A stretch of 64,000 nucleotides of DNA, taken from the NCBI GenBank assembly GCA_021108415.1, contig JAIOQX010000002.1, positions 597,519 to 661,518 of the forward strand, read 5' to 3'. This stretch comes from Acholeplasmataceae bacterium (GTDB taxonomy: Bacteria; Bacillota_I; Bacilli_A; Acholeplasmatales; Acholeplasmataceae). Every line of letters begins with the position of its first letter. Within the stretch, counting starts at the first letter, position 1. Made by a program: the position numbers and the translations under genes. The notes under the pieces were generated by a model. The model did not search any database. It was not told the origin of the DNA and worked only from the letters and a program-made list of their open reading frames with translations. Positions 39,300 through 50,752 of this stretch are shown one piece after another.

Positions 39300-40904
39300 T
39301 TATGAATTGAAATTAAGAAATATTTTTTCTGATTTAGTTTTAATAATTATATTAAATGGAATCGTAATGCCTATGCTAAATCCAGTCAGGATCATTAAGA
39401 TGACTTCTATCGGAATTACATCATTCATAAAATAGATGCCAAAACCATAAATAATCATCATGACAAATACACTTAATATCGCCATCAGTGCAGCAGCACT
39501 TTGTTTAACAACTTCTGCATCATTGTTATAGTCAAATTTAGGTAAGTATAAATTAATGACAGAATGTATAAATGCCATCATAACTGCAAATGAGCTCATC
39601 AAAATCATTAATAACAAAATATTAATCAAAGAAAAACTTAATGAAATGCCAAGCATCATTATACTAATTAGTGCAATTGGTATAACTAATATTAAATTAA
39701 AAACTATTTTTGAATACATAACAGTAGAAGCTTTTATAGGTAAGCTTTTTAAAATCCAAAGATTTTCTCCTTCTAATGAAAGACTCACTGCTGGTGTATA
39801 AGTCAATCCAATCATAAAAGCAAATAAAGCTAGTACAATATATTCTAGGCTTAATACAACACCAAACTCGGCTGTAAAATATGATTGAATATCAGCTTTA
39901 AAGAATAAACTAGCAACCGATAAAACAATCATGAATACTAATCCAATTCCAGAATTAAGTGCATACAAAGTAGAATTGATAAACTTCTTAAACTCTTTTT
40001 CCACTAAGCTTCTTACAACAGTTTTTTCTTGATAAGTTATGTTTTTTTGTTTATATTTTATATTGCTTCTTATACCTCGTTTATTTGTAAATGCTGCAAG
40101 CTTTTCAATAAAGTATATATAGACTATAAACAAGATTGAATGTGATCCAATGATGTATAACATATCTAAATATGAATTGCTGTATACCGCATTATTAAAC
40201 CATTTAAAAGGTAAGTAATACTTCGTGATATTTGCAAACAAATCAATTTGTCCAGTCAATGGATTTACGGTTGCATCATTCATTGAAAAGGATAATACCA
40301 TAATTCCAAGAACAACGATGATTAATAATATAAGAGTCATAATTTTACTATGTCTCATCTTAGATGTAAGTAAAGATATGCCAAGGGATGCCATTGACAT
40401 TAACATAAAAGGAATAAGTGGAATACATATTAATCCAATAATATAAAATAGAAGACCTAAAATACTAAATCCGTTCCAATAAAAATATGAAAACATTATA
40501 GGTAGTGTAATCACAAAATTAATTGTATAAAGCATAATGAGTAATACAACAATTTTTGATATAAATATTTTTCTTGAATGAATAGGTAATGGCGTTAATA
40601 TTTCATAATCTTTATAGTAAAACAAATATCCACTAGCTCTTAATAATACTGTGATTATAGTAAATCCAATAGCATATACAGCTGAAAAACTAAGTAAAAT
40701 ATGGACTTGATTGATTTCATTTAATACTTTACCTAAATCAAAAAACAGATATCCAAATGTAGCGGCTAATGCAACTACACCGTAAATGATTGCTCCTATG
40801 ATTAAGTAACCTTTTACTTTATTTTTCTTTAAATCAAATCCAAAAAATCGCTTAAACGAAAAATTGTTTTGTAACTGAAGTCTTATTAATCTTGTTAGTT
40901 TCAT
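39300..40904 (-). CDS. ABC exporter permease
   Basis: Multi-TM protein coupled to adjacent ABC ATPase; 4-nt overlap. Confidence 0.7.
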   Translation of the reverse strand: MKLTRLIRLQLQNNFSFKRFFGFDLKKNKVKGYLIIGAIIYGVVALAATFGYLFFDLGKVLNEINQVHILLSFSAVYAIGFTIITVLLRASGYLFYYKDYEILTPLPIHSRKIFISKIVVLLIMLYTINFVITLPIMFSYFYWNGFSILGLLFYIIGLICIPLIPFMLMSMASLGISLLTSKMRHSKIMTLILLIIVVLGIMVLSFSMNDATVNPLTGQIDLFANITKYYLPFKWFNNAVYSNSYLDMLYIIGSHSILFIVYIYFIEKLAAFTNKRGIRSNIKYKQKNITYQEKTVVRSLVEKEFKKFINSTLYALNSGIGLVFMIVLSVASLFFKADIQSYFTAEFGVVLSLEYIVLALFAFMIGLTYTPAVSLSLEGENLWILKSLPIKASTVMYSKIVFNLILVIPIALISIMMLGISLSFSLINILLLMILMSSFAVMMAFIHSVINLYLPKFDYNNDAEVVKQSAAALMAILSVFVMMIIYGFGIYFMNDVIPIEVILMILTGFSIGITIPFNIIIKTKSEKIFLNFNS

Positions 40905-41614
40905 GATTCTTTCGCTAATTCCATAAAGATTTGTTCTAGTGATTCATTTGATATGATATCTATAGTATTTCCGAGTGCAACAATTTTTCCTTGTTTAATG
41001 ATAGCGACTTTATTACATAGTTTTTCTACTACTTCTAAAACATGTGTTGAAAAGAATATTGCTGATCCTTGATCAACCATTTCTTTAAAAACTTCTTTTA
41101 ATAAAAAACTAGCTTTTGGATCTAATCCAACAAAGGGTTCATCTAAAATCATGAGTTTAGGTTCATGAATAAGTGCACTGATAACAACAATTTTTTGTTT
41201 CATCCCATGAGAATAAGTTGAAATAGGATTATGTAGGACTTCTGTCATTTCAAACATTGTCGTATATTTTTCAACCAATTGTTTTCTTTTATCCTGTGCA
41301 ACTTCAAATACATCCGCAATAAACTCTAAATACTGAATCCCTGTAAGTGATTCATAGACGTCAGGATTATCTGGAATATATGCAATTAGTTTTTTTACTT
41401 CAATTGGTGATTCCTTTATAGATATCCCATTAACTTTTATATCACCTTCATTAAAATCAATGATACCTGCAATCGATTTTAGTAATGTTGTTTTTCCTGC
41501 TCCATTATGACCAACAAAACCAAAAATATCACCAGCCTGTATATCTAGATCAATTTTGTCACAAGCGTTTTTTACACCATCATAGCTTTTTGTCATTTGT
41601 TTTATATTTAACAT
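40901..41614 (-). CDS. ABC transporter ATP-binding protein
   Basis: GFVGHNGAGKTTLLKSIAG, YSHGMKQKIVVISALIHEPKLMILDEPFVGLDP. Confidence 0.93.
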   Translation of the reverse strand: MLNIKQMTKSYDGVKNACDKIDLDIQAGDIFGFVGHNGAGKTTLLKSIAGIIDFNEGDIKVNGISIKESPIEVKKLIAYIPDNPDVYESLTGIQYLEFIADVFEVAQDKRKQLVEKYTTMFEMTEVLHNPISTYSHGMKQKIVVISALIHEPKLMILDEPFVGLDPKASFLLKEVFKEMVDQGSAIFFSTHVLEVVEKLCNKVAIIKQGKIVALGNTIDIISNESLEQIFMELAKES

Positions 41615-41821
41615 CTAATCGCCTCCGTTTTATTTCTATAAATACATTTTACCATTAAATCCTATATTTGTATATAATTAATAATAATTTTTTATAATTA
41701 TTTTTATATTTTTATAATTTTCTAGCTTTTAAAAACACATTAAAAAGTGCACTTTACATGAAAGTGCACTCTTAGTATACGAAATTTTATTATAAATTAT
41801 ACTCAATATCTATCTAGTTGC

Positions 41822-43318
41822 TCAAGCACCTATCATTGAACCAAAGATAGCATATGTATGATCAAATGATAACTCATTTGCTCCACTTAAATATATCTTA
41901 TCAACAAATTCTGGATGATCGATAAATGGATTTCTGTTGCCTTGATAACCTTCAATTAAATCATTTCTGTTCATCTCAAAATTATCAACTGGATCTAATT
42001 CATGCCAAGCGAGTAAAACTTCTAGATTTCCCATTTCATAAACTCCACCATCATTAGCGTAAATTAATGAAAGATCACTATACATAACATCCATATAGAA
42101 TAAAATTCTTGCAATATCTCCTTTTACTTCATCTCTTGGAGCGTATGTATCTGATGTCGTTGTATTTCCATAATATTTATTGCCTCGACTACTGTTTTCG
42201 CTAGGATCGCTTGGTTTTAAGTTTTGAAGATCTGATGCTTTATTGACAGTATCATTATCTGCACCAACTCCAAGTTTTGATTGTGGCCAAACGTGTTCTC
42301 TATTCCAAGTTGCTCCAAAATCCCATGTACCAGATATGCTTGTTCCCAAATATACTAATATAAGATTATTAGAATTATTAGGATCTTTGTCTGTATCATC
42401 TAACATATATCTTGCATCTCCGTATGTCACACCACTAAATGATGCATTTGATATTTGATGCAAGAATGAAACAAGTTCATCTTCATAAAGACCTGCGGCA
42501 CCTTGGTAATATCCTGTATATACATAATCTTCACTTGTTGATTGAAAGATTGCTTTTAGGTTAAAAGCTTCAGTAACTGGAAGTTCTTCATTAAAAGCAT
42601 TTACTGAAGACCCTATTCTCCACTCAACAAAATTAAAATCTTCTTTCATCGGTTCATCTAAAGTAATAGTTTGTCCGTGTTTAACAGATAATGTATCTAA
42701 TAGTGTTGTACCATCATATAAATTGATTTCATATATGTTTCTATCATAATAGACGTCTAAAGAAATCACTTCATCTAATGATGTTCTCCCCATCAAGATA
42801 CTTATTGATGTGTTTAAAGTGTATCCTTCTTCGTTTACTGGGTTAACAAATACACTACCCAAAGGTGCATTTTGAACTGCGAAAACTTCAACTAAAGTAT
42901 ATAAATCATCTTCTAAATTTTGAAAATAATAATTAATTTCATACTGTGTTTCTACAACCTCTAAATCGCCAATAACTTTAAATGTTATAGTTGATGAAAA
43001 AACTGTGTCTAAATAATTTACAGTATAAACAACATCAACTAACACATCTTGATTAGATCTTACTACATTTCCTGTGTTATCAATAATATCTAAATTACTA
43101 CTTACCCAAGATATCTTAATGTTTGCATCTAGTGCAACTCCTAATGGAAGACCTATATCTTCTGTTACATGATTTTGATCATCACCTTCAGCATAATCAA
43201 TGGAAATTGCATCAACTATTTCAGCGATGCTATATTGTGTAGCAGTTACTGTTTTTGCACAACTTGATACAAAAAATAAAACAAATGTAAGACTTAATAA
43301 ACCTATAATTCTTTTCAT
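41822..43318 (-). CDS. secreted lipoprotein with endonuclease I-family (His-Me finger) domain
   Basis: Lipobox FFVSSC; TWNREHVWPQSKLG; ASDLQNLKPSDPSENSSRGNKYYG; RGDIARILFYMDVMY-like segment. Confidence 0.85.
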   Translation of the reverse strand: MKRIIGLLSLTFVLFFVSSCAKTVTATQYSIAEIVDAISIDYAEGDDQNHVTEDIGLPLGVALDANIKISWVSSNLDIIDNTGNVVRSNQDVLVDVVYTVNYLDTVFSSTITFKVIGDLEVVETQYEINYYFQNLEDDLYTLVEVFAVQNAPLGSVFVNPVNEEGYTLNTSISILMGRTSLDEVISLDVYYDRNIYEINLYDGTTLLDTLSVKHGQTITLDEPMKEDFNFVEWRIGSSVNAFNEELPVTEAFNLKAIFQSTSEDYVYTGYYQGAAGLYEDELVSFLHQISNASFSGVTYGDARYMLDDTDKDPNNSNNLILVYLGTSISGTWDFGATWNREHVWPQSKLGVGADNDTVNKASDLQNLKPSDPSENSSRGNKYYGNTTTSDTYAPRDEVKGDIARILFYMDVMYSDLSLIYANDGGVYEMGNLEVLLAWHELDPVDNFEMNRNDLIEGYQGNRNPFIDHPEFVDKIYLSGANELSFDHTYAIFGSMIGA

Positions 43319-43440
43319 AAAATGCCTCTACTTTCAAATAAGTAATCGTGTACATCTATTGTAATATGATTTAGGTTAAATAACAAGTAAAAACCATGTT
43401 CTTTTCATAAAAAAAACAAGCCGAAGCTTGTTTAATTTTA

Positions 43441-43797
43441 TTATACGAATTCTATAATTGCCATAGGCGCAGCATCGCCACGTCTTGGAACTGTTTTAAT
43501 GATTCTAGTATAGCCACCTGTTCTATCTTGGTATCTTGGTCCAAGTTCTGCAAATAATTTTTGAACGGCGTCTTGACCTTCTTTAACTGGTTCATGACGA
43601 ACAGTTTCTGCTGCTTGTCTTCTTGCACTTAATGAACCATCTTTAGCTAAAGTAATCATCTTATCAGCAAGTTTTTTTAACTCTTTTGCTTTTGATTCAG
43701 TAGTAGTAATTCTTTCATAAATGATAATATCTGTTACTAAATCACGTAACAAAGCTTTTCTTTGGTCGCTTCTGCGTCCTAGTCTACTATAAGCCAT
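43441..43797 (-). CDS. rplQ: 50S ribosomal protein L17
   Basis: [50 protein letters not shown]. Confidence 0.97.
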   Translation of the reverse strand: MAYSRLGRRSDQRKALLRDLVTDIIIYERITTTESKAKELKKLADKMITLAKDGSLSARRQAAETVRHEPVKEGQDAVQKLFAELGPRYQDRTGGYTRIIKTVPRRGDAAPMAIIEFV

Positions 43798-43800
43798 GAT

Positions 43801-44790
43801 TTACTCCTTCTCTTCATCGTCTAAATGAAATTTCGATTCTTTATTTGAAGAATTCTTAAATTCTAGACCATGCTCTAATAGTTTTTCTTTTAATTCTTTA
43901 AATGATTTTCTACCTAATGATCTAAATCTCATTACATCTTCTTCTGATTGACTTACGATTTGTGCAACTGTTGAGATACCTGAACGTTTTAGACTGTTAT
44001 AAAGTCTGACAGATAAATCAAGTTTGTCAATTGTAAGTTCTAGTTTTTTATTAACTGGTTCTTCTTCTTGTTCATAGATGAAATCAGACTCTTGAGCCTG
44101 TTCACTAATTTCTACGATCACATTAAAGTAGTCAATAAGCATTTTTGAAGCTAGCGCTAATGCATCTTTAGCTTCAATTGCACCATTTGTTTCAATATCT
44201 AATGCCAATTCATCATGATCTCTTAATGTTTTTTCAACATGATAAGAAACTCTAACGACTGGTGTATAAATCGAATCAATTGGGATAACACTTTTTTCAT
44301 TGTTAACATGAACTTTATTCTTCTCAGCGCTCACATAACCAACGCCTCTTCTTACAGTGACTTCCATAGAAAGTCTGCCTGAATCAGCGAGATTTGCAAT
44401 CTCTTGATCTGGATTTACAATTTCAATACCATCAACATGGTTAAAATCAGCTGCGGTAACTTTACCTGCACCTACCATATATAATTCAAGTTTTTGTTCA
44501 AATTCCGGATCAGTTGATTCTACTTTAAAAATGACTTTTTTCAAGTTTAATACAATACCCATAACATCTTCATAAACACCTTCGATAGTAGAGAACTCAT
44601 GTTCTACACCATCTATTTTGATGCTCACGATAGCTGCGCCTGGTAGTGATGATAATAAAACTCTACGAAGTGCATTACCTAAAGTAATACCATATCCACG
44701 ATCTAATGGTTTAATGACAAAACGTCCTTTATGACCATCTTTCGAAATTTCTTCAACTGCTGTTGGTTTTTCAAACTTTAAATCTTTCAC
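43801..44790 (-). CDS. rpoA: RNA polymerase alpha subunit
   Basis: FVIKPLDRGYGITLGNALRRVLLSSLPGAA. Confidence 0.98.
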   Translation of the reverse strand: MKDLKFEKPTAVEEISKDGHKGRFVIKPLDRGYGITLGNALRRVLLSSLPGAAIVSIKIDGVEHEFSTIEGVYEDVMGIVLNLKKVIFKVESTDPEFEQKLELYMVGAGKVTAADFNHVDGIEIVNPDQEIANLADSGRLSMEVTVRRGVGYVSAEKNKVHVNNEKSVIPIDSIYTPVVRVSYHVEKTLRDHDELALDIETNGAIEAKDALALASKMLIDYFNVIVEISEQAQESDFIYEQEEEPVNKKLELTIDKLDLSVRLYNSLKRSGISTVAQIVSQSEEDVMRFRSLGRKSFKELKEKLLEHGLEFKNSSNKESKFHLDDEEKE

Positions 44791-44809
44791 TAGTTACCCC
44801 TCCTTAAGA

Positions 44810-45196
44810 TTATCCACGTGGACGTTTTGGTGGTCTACATCCATTGTGTGGTACTGGTGTTACGTCTCTAATTGCTGTGATTTCTAATCCAGCTCCTTGT
44901 AACGATCTAATAGCAGCTTCGCGTCCTGGACCAGGTCCTTTAACTGAAACTTCTACTCTTAGCATACCATTATCCATAGCTGACTTAGCTGCAGCTTCTG
45001 CAGACATTTGTGCAGCGAAAGGTGTTGATTTCTTGCTACCTTTAAAGCCAAGTGCACCAGCACTGCTCCAAGCGATTGCATTTCCATCAATATCTGTGAT
45101 TGTTACGATTGTATTGTTAAAAGTTGTATGAATATGTGCTACACCAAGGGGAATATTTTTTCTAACTTTACGTTTCGTTGTTTTTTTACGTGCCAT
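44810..45196 (-). CDS. rpsK: 30S ribosomal protein S11
   Basis: [29 protein letters not shown]. Confidence 0.98.
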   Translation of the reverse strand: MARKKTTKRKVRKNIPLGVAHIHTTFNNTIVTITDIDGNAIAWSSAGALGFKGSKKSTPFAAQMSAEAAAKSAMDNGMLRVEVSVKGPGPGREAAIRSLQGAGLEITAIRDVTPVPHNGCRPPKRPRG

Positions 45197-45209
45197 GATT
45201 TATTCCTCC

Positions 45210-45575
45210 TTATTTTTTCTTACCGGCGATTGCCTTTGGTTTACCTTTTCTAGTACGTGCATTATTTCTAGTGTTTTGTCCACGAACTGGTAACCCTCTA
45301 CGATGGCGTATGCCCCTGTAAGAACCAATTTCCATTAAACGTTTGATGTTTAATGTAGTTTCTCTACGTAAATCACCTTCGACTACAAAATTCCCGATTT
45401 CAGTACGAATGCGATTTAATTCATCTTCTGTTAGTGCTTTAACACGAGTTTCTTCACTAACGTTAGCATTTTTTAGGATTTCTTTGGATGTTGATAATCC
45501 AATACCGTATATATAGGTCAACGAAATCACGACTCGTTTATCGCGTGGAACGTCTATACCTGCTATTCTTGCCAT
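45210..45575 (-). CDS. rpsM: 30S ribosomal protein S13
   Basis: [26 protein letters not shown]. Confidence 0.98.
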   Translation of the reverse strand: MARIAGIDVPRDKRVVISLTYIYGIGLSTSKEILKNANVSEETRVKALTEDELNRIRTEIGNFVVEGDLRRETTLNIKRLMEIGSYRGIRHRRGLPVRGQNTRNNARTRKGKPKAIAGKKK

Positions 45576-45587
45576 AGTTCCTCCTTA

Positions 45588-45704
45588 TTAACCTTGTCTT
45601 TGGTTATGTCTTTTGATTTTTTTGTTGATAACGTAAACTTTACCTTTACGTCTGACGATGATATCGTCTTCACTTCTTTTCTTTACTGATGCTTTCACTT
45701 TCAT
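45588..45704 (-). CDS. rpmJ: 50S ribosomal protein L36, cysteine-free form
   Basis: Manual translation [38 protein letters not shown]; between infA and rpsM as expected; missing from ORF track. Confidence 0.93.
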   Translation of the reverse strand: MKVKASVKKRSEDDIIVRRKGKVYVINKKIKRHNQRQG

Positions 45705-45716
45705 AAGTGATCCTCC

Positions 45717-45938
45717 TTACTTACGGCGATATGTTATTCGGCCGCGTGATAAATCGTATGGTGACAATTCTACTGTTACTTTATCACCAGGTAAAATGCG
45801 TATGTTGTGCATGCGGATTTTACCAGATACGTGAGCCAATACAATATGGCCATTTTGAATAAGTTCAACTTTGAACTTCGTGTTTGGTAATACTTCAATT
45901 ACTTTTGCTTCTACTTCAATTAGATCTTCTCTTGCCAT
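45717..45938 (-). CDS. infA: translation initiation factor IF-1
   Basis: [26 protein letters not shown]. Confidence 0.98.
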   Translation of the reverse strand: MAREDLIEVEAKVIEVLPNTKFKVELIQNGHIVLAHVSGKIRMHNIRILPGDKVTVELSPYDLSRGRITYRRK

Positions 45939-45942
45939 AGCT

Positions 45943-46701
45943 TCACTCCTTTTTTAATGATGTTAAAATGTCATATCCAGTTTCTGTAATCACAATCATG
46001 TGTTCAAAATGAGCACTTGGTTTGCGATCTGTAGTGATCGTTGTCCAGTTATCTGTTAAGACTTTTACACGTTTAGTGCCTAAGTTAATCATAGGCTCTA
46101 CACAAAATGTCATACCTGGTTTTAATATTGCACCTTGGTGAGGTTGTCCAAAATTTGGGACATACGGTTCTTCATGTAATTCTCTACCAATGCCATGACC
46201 AGTAAACTCTTCAACAATGCCATATCCATATGGTTTTACAAATGCTTCAATCGCATGTGATATATCTGATACATGATTGCCTGGCTTAGCTTCTGCTAGG
46301 CCAACATATAATGATTGTTCTGTAACTTCAAGTAGTTTTTGTATTTTTTCATCAATATGACCTACCGGATAGGTAGTTGCTGAATCTGCATGATATCCCT
46401 TATAGTTGACACCAAAATCTAATGTTATGATATCGCCTTCTTTTAAAACTTTACGTTTTGAAGGAATACCATGAACAACAACTTCATTCACTGAAGCACA
46501 AATGGATCCTGGAAAGCCATGATAACCCTTAAATGATGGGATTGCTCCAAGACTCTTAATAAAATTTTCGGCGAGCTGATCGAGATGATGTGTCGAAATA
46601 CCAGGTTTAACATGTTCTTTTAACATGTTTCTTGTCATATCTAAGATGCGACCTGCTTCCCTCATCAACTCGATTTCGCGTTTTGATTTGATTTGAATCA
46701 A
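45943..46701 (-). CDS. map: methionine aminopeptidase type I
   Basis: [39 protein letters not shown]. Confidence 0.97.
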   Translation of the reverse strand: MIQIKSKREIELMREAGRILDMTRNMLKEHVKPGISTHHLDQLAENFIKSLGAIPSFKGYHGFPGSICASVNEVVVHGIPSKRKVLKEGDIITLDFGVNYKGYHADSATTYPVGHIDEKIQKLLEVTEQSLYVGLAEAKPGNHVSDISHAIEAFVKPYGYGIVEEFTGHGIGRELHEEPYVPNFGQPHQGAILKPGMTFCVEPMINLGTKRVKVLTDNWTTITTDRKPSAHFEHMIVITETGYDILTSLKKE

Positions 46702-47357
46702 TTCATTTCACCTAAAGCTTTCATAATATCAGAGTGATTCTTTGAGATAGCGTTTGAGCCATCTGCATGAATCATGATCCCTGAATGTTTGTAATATCCG
46801 ATAACAGGTTCTGTTTGATCATAATAGATTCTTAATCTTCTTAGAACAGTTTCCTTGCTATCATCATCTCTTTGAATCAATTTTCCACCACATTTATCGC
46901 AAATACCTTTAACTTTTGTAGGTTTGTTGTCGATATGATAGATTGATCCACAATCTGCACATACTCTCCGTCCACTAATTCGATCGATAATCAGTTTATC
47001 TGATGTTTGTATATTGATAACAGCGTTTAACTTCCATCCTTTTTCTTCTAGAATCCGGTCGAATGCTTCTGCTTGTTCAATATTTCTAGGATACCCATCA
47101 AATAGAAATCCTTTTTCAACATCAGGTTGTGATAATCTGTTACGAACAATTTCATTGGTAATATCATCAGGAACTAACTCGCCTCTATCTATATAAGAAT
47201 TAGCGATCTTGCCTACTGTTGTGTTATCTTTATATAACTCTCTAAAGATATTACCTGTTGAGATATGTGGAATTTTAAATTCTTTAATCAATAATTCTGC
47301 TTCTGTACCCTTACCTACACCAGGTGGGCCCATGATAATGATTCGCATAGTAATCAT
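46698..47357 (-). CDS. adk: adenylate kinase with Zn-type lid
   Basis: MGPPGVGKGTEAELLI, FDGYPRNIEQAEAFD, CADCGSIYHIDN..CDKCGG. Confidence 0.97.
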   Translation of the reverse strand: MITMRIIIMGPPGVGKGTEAELLIKEFKIPHISTGNIFRELYKDNTTVGKIANSYIDRGELVPDDITNEIVRNRLSQPDVEKGFLFDGYPRNIEQAEAFDRILEEKGWKLNAVINIQTSDKLIIDRISGRRVCADCGSIYHIDNKPTKVKGICDKCGGKLIQRDDDSKETVLRRLRIYYDQTEPVIGYYKHSGIMIHADGSNAISKNHSDIMKALGEMN

Positions 47358-47363
47358 ACCATC

Positions 47364-48674
47364 CTAATTAAATATGCCGCTATAATCTGTTTGACTTGCG
47401 TCCGTTTCGATTTGTTGTGTAGTTTCTATAGCAACACCGACAATAATTAATAAGCTTGTTCCACCTAAAGTAATTGCTTGAGCATCATTACCTGTAAATC
47501 CGAATACAACAGATGTTAAGATAGGTAATACTGCAAGAATAACTAAATAAGTAGTCCCGATAACAGTAATCTTGAATAATAGTTTTGCAACATAATCTTG
47601 AGTGTCTTGTCCCGGTCTAACCCCTGGAACATAAGCATTTGAATTTGATAAGTTATTTGCAATCTTCTCTGGGTTGATTGTCATAAATGAATAGAAGAAT
47701 GTAAAGATTACGATTAGAATAACATACAATATAAATCCAATTGGTTTGCCTGTACTAAAGATGTTACTAATCCACCCTCCAGATCCTGATGCGCCAGCAA
47801 ATCCTGCAACAGTTAGAGGAATACTCATAATTGTTTGTGCAAAGATTACTGGAATAACACCAGCACTATTGAGTTTCATTGGAATATTTGAATCTGATTT
47901 ACCTTGGCGGTTTGCATATTGTACTGGAATTTTTCTAGTTGCAATTTGCATATATACAACACCAAGTAAGATACCTACATATAATAATAAGATAACGATA
48001 AACCAAACGATTGACCAACCTGATGTTCCACCTACGATGTATTTAGTCCATAGAGTTGTCCACATAGTTGGTAAGCTTGTTACAATACCTGCAACAATTA
48101 GTAATGATGTACCATTACCTACACCTTTTTTAGTGATCAGTCCTGCAAGCCATATCATCAGTGCTGTACCACCAGCCATAACTAATGCCATATAGATATA
48201 GAAGAAATATCTCATACCACCAGAAGTGATTGATGCGTCAAGACTTGGAATAAGTGCTGTACCTGGACCTACTGATACACCAATAATTAGTGCGTATCCT
48301 TGTAAGAAAGCTAATGCAATTGCTAAATAACGAGTTGCTTGGTTAATCTTTTGTTTGCCAGATTCACCTTGATCACTCCACTCTTTTAATTGAGGAATAA
48401 CCATTTGTAATAACTGGATAGCAATTGATGCTGTAATATAAGGTGAAATACCTAATGATAATATTGAAAATCTTTCTAGTGATTGACCACTAAAGTTGTT
48501 TAAAATCGCAACGAAACTACCACTTTGATTCATAAAATCAACGATTGCAGTAGTGTCGAATAGTGGAACCGTAATATGACTACCAATTCTAACGACTAAT
48601 AATATAGCTAATGTGAATGCTAATCTTAACATCACAGTTTTATTACTTAGAATTCTTTTAATACGTAACCACAC
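47364..48674 (-). CDS. secY: preprotein translocase SecY
   Basis: LGISPYITASIAIQLLQMVIPQ. Confidence 0.98.
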   Translation of the reverse strand: MWLRIKRILSNKTVMLRLAFTLAILLVVRIGSHITVPLFDTTAIVDFMNQSGSFVAILNNFSGQSLERFSILSLGISPYITASIAIQLLQMVIPQLKEWSDQGESGKQKINQATRYLAIALAFLQGYALIIGVSVGPGTALIPSLDASITSGGMRYFFYIYMALVMAGGTALMIWLAGLITKKGVGNGTSLLIVAGIVTSLPTMWTTLWTKYIVGGTSGWSIVWFIVILLLYVGILLGVVYMQIATRKIPVQYANRQGKSDSNIPMKLNSAGVIPVIFAQTIMSIPLTVAGFAGASGSGGWISNIFSTGKPIGFILYVILIVIFTFFYSFMTINPEKIANNLSNSNAYVPGVRPGQDTQDYVAKLLFKITVIGTTYLVILAVLPILTSVVFGFTGNDAQAITLGGTSLLIIVGVAIETTQQIETDASQTDYSGIFN

Positions 48675-48675
48675 T

Positions 48676-49113
48676 TTAAATCACCTCTACTGTTCCACCG
48701 GCTTTGACGATTGCTGCTTCAGCAGCTTTTGAGAATGAGTGAGCTTTAACAGTTAACTTCTTCTCTAAGTTACCATTCGCCAATACTTTAACGCCTGATT
48801 GTAATTTCTTTAAAACATTTTTAGCGATTAATACTTCTGGAGTTACAACATCGCCATCATTAAATAAATTTAAATCTGACATGTTAATAACAGCGAATTC
48901 TTTACGGTTAACATTTTTAAAACCTCTTTTAGGAAGTCTTTGGAAAAATGGAAGTTGTCCACCTTCAAAACCTGGACGAGGTCCACCACCTGAGCGAGCA
49001 AGTTGACCTTTGTCCCCTTTACCAGAGGTTCCGCCGGTACCACTGCCTGGCCCTCTACCTAAACGTTTACGTTTTTTTCGAGCACCTGCTACTGGTTTTA
49101 ATTCATTTAACAT
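48676..49113 (-). CDS. rplO: 50S ribosomal protein L15
   Basis: [24 protein letters not shown]. Confidence 0.98.
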   Translation of the reverse strand: MLNELKPVAGARKKRKRLGRGPGSGTGGTSGKGDKGQLARSGGGPRPGFEGGQLPFFQRLPKRGFKNVNRKEFAVINMSDLNLFNDGDVVTPEVLIAKNVLKKLQSGVKVLANGNLEKKLTVKAHSFSKAAEAAIVKAGGTVEVI

Positions 49114-49125
49114 GATTTTACCTCC

Positions 49126-49305
49126 TTACTCTACTTCGTTAATTGAAACTAAGTGTGATATAGTTTTGATCATACCATCGATAGCTTCATTAGACTCTTT
49201 AATTACAACTTGATTAATTTTACGTAATCCTAATGCATGTGCTGTTTTAACTTGATTAGGTTTTCTACCAATTAAGCTTCTTGTTAATCTGATTTCTAGT
49301 TTCAT
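49126..49305 (-). CDS. rpmD: 50S ribosomal protein L30
   Basis: [34 protein letters not shown]; start moved to the internal Met. Confidence 0.95.
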   Translation of the reverse strand: MKLEIRLTRSLIGRKPNQVKTAHALGLRKINQVVIKESNEAIDGMIKTISHLVSINEVE

Positions 49306-49306
49306 A

Positions 49307-49816
49307 TTATCCAAGCTCCGATACATCAATACCACGAAGTTTGGCAACAGTTTCAGCAGTTCTTAATTCTTTAAGACCAGCAAATGTTGCACGAACCATA
49401 TTGATTGGTGTTGAAGTTCCTATAGATTTTGATAAAATGTCGTTAATACCAGCAAGTTCGCATACAGCACGAACGGCCCCACCAGCAATAACACCAGTAC
49501 CTTCTGAAGCTGGTTTTAAGAAAATTCTACCTGCTCCATATACGCCTGTAACTTCATGTGGAATGGTAGTTCCCACTGTTGGTACAGTCATTAAATTTGT
49601 TTTTGCATTTTCGATTGCTTTTTTAATTGCATCAGGTACTTCTGAAGCTTTACCAGTACCAAATCCAACTTGACCTTTTTGATCACCGATTACAACTAAG
49701 GCAGCAAAACGGAAACGACGTCCACCTTTAACAACTTTGGTTACACGGTTGATTGAAACAACACGTTCTTCGAATTGTTTTTCTTGTTCTTGTTTTCTAT
49801 ATCTATCTCTAGCCAT
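49307..49816 (-). CDS. rpsE: 30S ribosomal protein S5
   Basis: [29 protein letters not shown]; start at CAT 49814-49816. Confidence 0.97.
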   Translation of the reverse strand: MARDRYRKQEQEKQFEERVVSINRVTKVVKGGRRFRFAALVVIGDQKGQVGFGTGKASEVPDAIKKAIENAKTNLMTVPTVGTTIPHEVTGVYGAGRIFLKPASEGTGVIAGGAVRAVCELAGINDILSKSIGTSTPINMVRATFAGLKELRTAETVAKLRGIDVSELG

Positions 49817-49829
49817 GTACGTCTCCTCC

Positions 49830-50183
49830 TTAGAATAGTAGTCCTGCTTCACGTGCTGCTTCAGCAAGTGCTTTGATACGTCCATGGTATAAATAACCAC
49901 TTCTATCAAATACTACTTGTTTAACACCACCAGCAAGCGCCTTTTCGGCAATTAATTTTCCAACTGTCTTAGCTGATTCAATATTTGAATTTGTAAGACC
50001 TGCTTCTTGACTGCGAGCACTAAATAAAGTCGTTTGATTGACATCATCTATCAGTTGAGCATAGATTGCTAAATTTGAACGATAAACACTTAATCTTGGT
50101 CTATCAGCTGTTCCTTTAACAATTTTTCTAATACGTAAATGACGTTTTGATCTCGATACATTTTTTGATATTTTCTTAATCAT
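49830..50183 (-). CDS. rplR: 50S ribosomal protein L18
   Basis: [34 protein letters not shown]. Confidence 0.97.
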   Translation of the reverse strand: MIKKISKNVSRSKRHLRIRKIVKGTADRPRLSVYRSNLAIYAQLIDDVNQTTLFSARSQEAGLTNSNIESAKTVGKLIAEKALAGGVKQVVFDRSGYLYHGRIKALAEAAREAGLLF

Positions 50184-50197
50184 ATTGATGTCCTCCC

Positions 50198-50737
50198 TTA
50201 CTTAGCAGTCTTTCCAGCTTTACGAGGTACATATTCCCCAACATAACGAATACCTTTTCCTAGATATGGTTCAGGTTTTCTGACACTTCTTATCTTAGCT
50301 GCAAATTCGCCTACGGCTTGTTTGTCACTACCTTCGATAATAACGTCTGTGTTTTTTGGAATTGTAACTGTAACGCCTTCTGGTATCTCTAATTCAACTG
50401 GGTGAGAAAAGCCCATTGATAATACTACCGTGTTGCCTTGTAATAGTGCTCTATACCCTACACCACGGATTTCTAATTGTTTTTTAAATCCATCAACAAC
50501 ACCCGTGATCATATTTTGAATAAGTGCACGAGTTGTTCCATGAATTTTTCTTGAAAAAATTTCATCATTTGGACGTGTAACTGATAATTCGCTACCTTCC
50601 AACTTAATTGTTAATTTTTGATTGTATTGATATTCAAGTTGCCCTTTTGGACCTTTAACTACAACGTAGTTTTCAGGACTAATCGTTACAGTAACGTTAG
50701 CAGGAACTTGAATCACTTTATTGCCTATACGTGACAT
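50198..50737 (-). CDS. rplF: 50S ribosomal protein L6
   Basis: [17 protein letters not shown] ... [14 protein letters not shown]. Confidence 0.98.
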   Translation of the reverse strand: MSRIGNKVIQVPANVTVTISPENYVVVKGPKGQLEYQYNQKLTIKLEGSELSVTRPNDEIFSRKIHGTTRALIQNMITGVVDGFKKQLEIRGVGYRALLQGNTVVLSMGFSHPVELEIPEGVTVTIPKNTDVIIEGSDKQAVGEFAAKIRSVRKPEPYLGKGIRYVGEYVPRKAGKTAK

Positions 50738-50752
50738 AATTTCCTCCTTATT

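Noticed and set aside
44844-45131. Plus-strand ORF over rpsK
   Set aside because: Antisense to a highly conserved ribosomal protein gene.
47746-48195. 149-aa plus-strand ORF
   Set aside because: Antisense to secY; shadow ORF.
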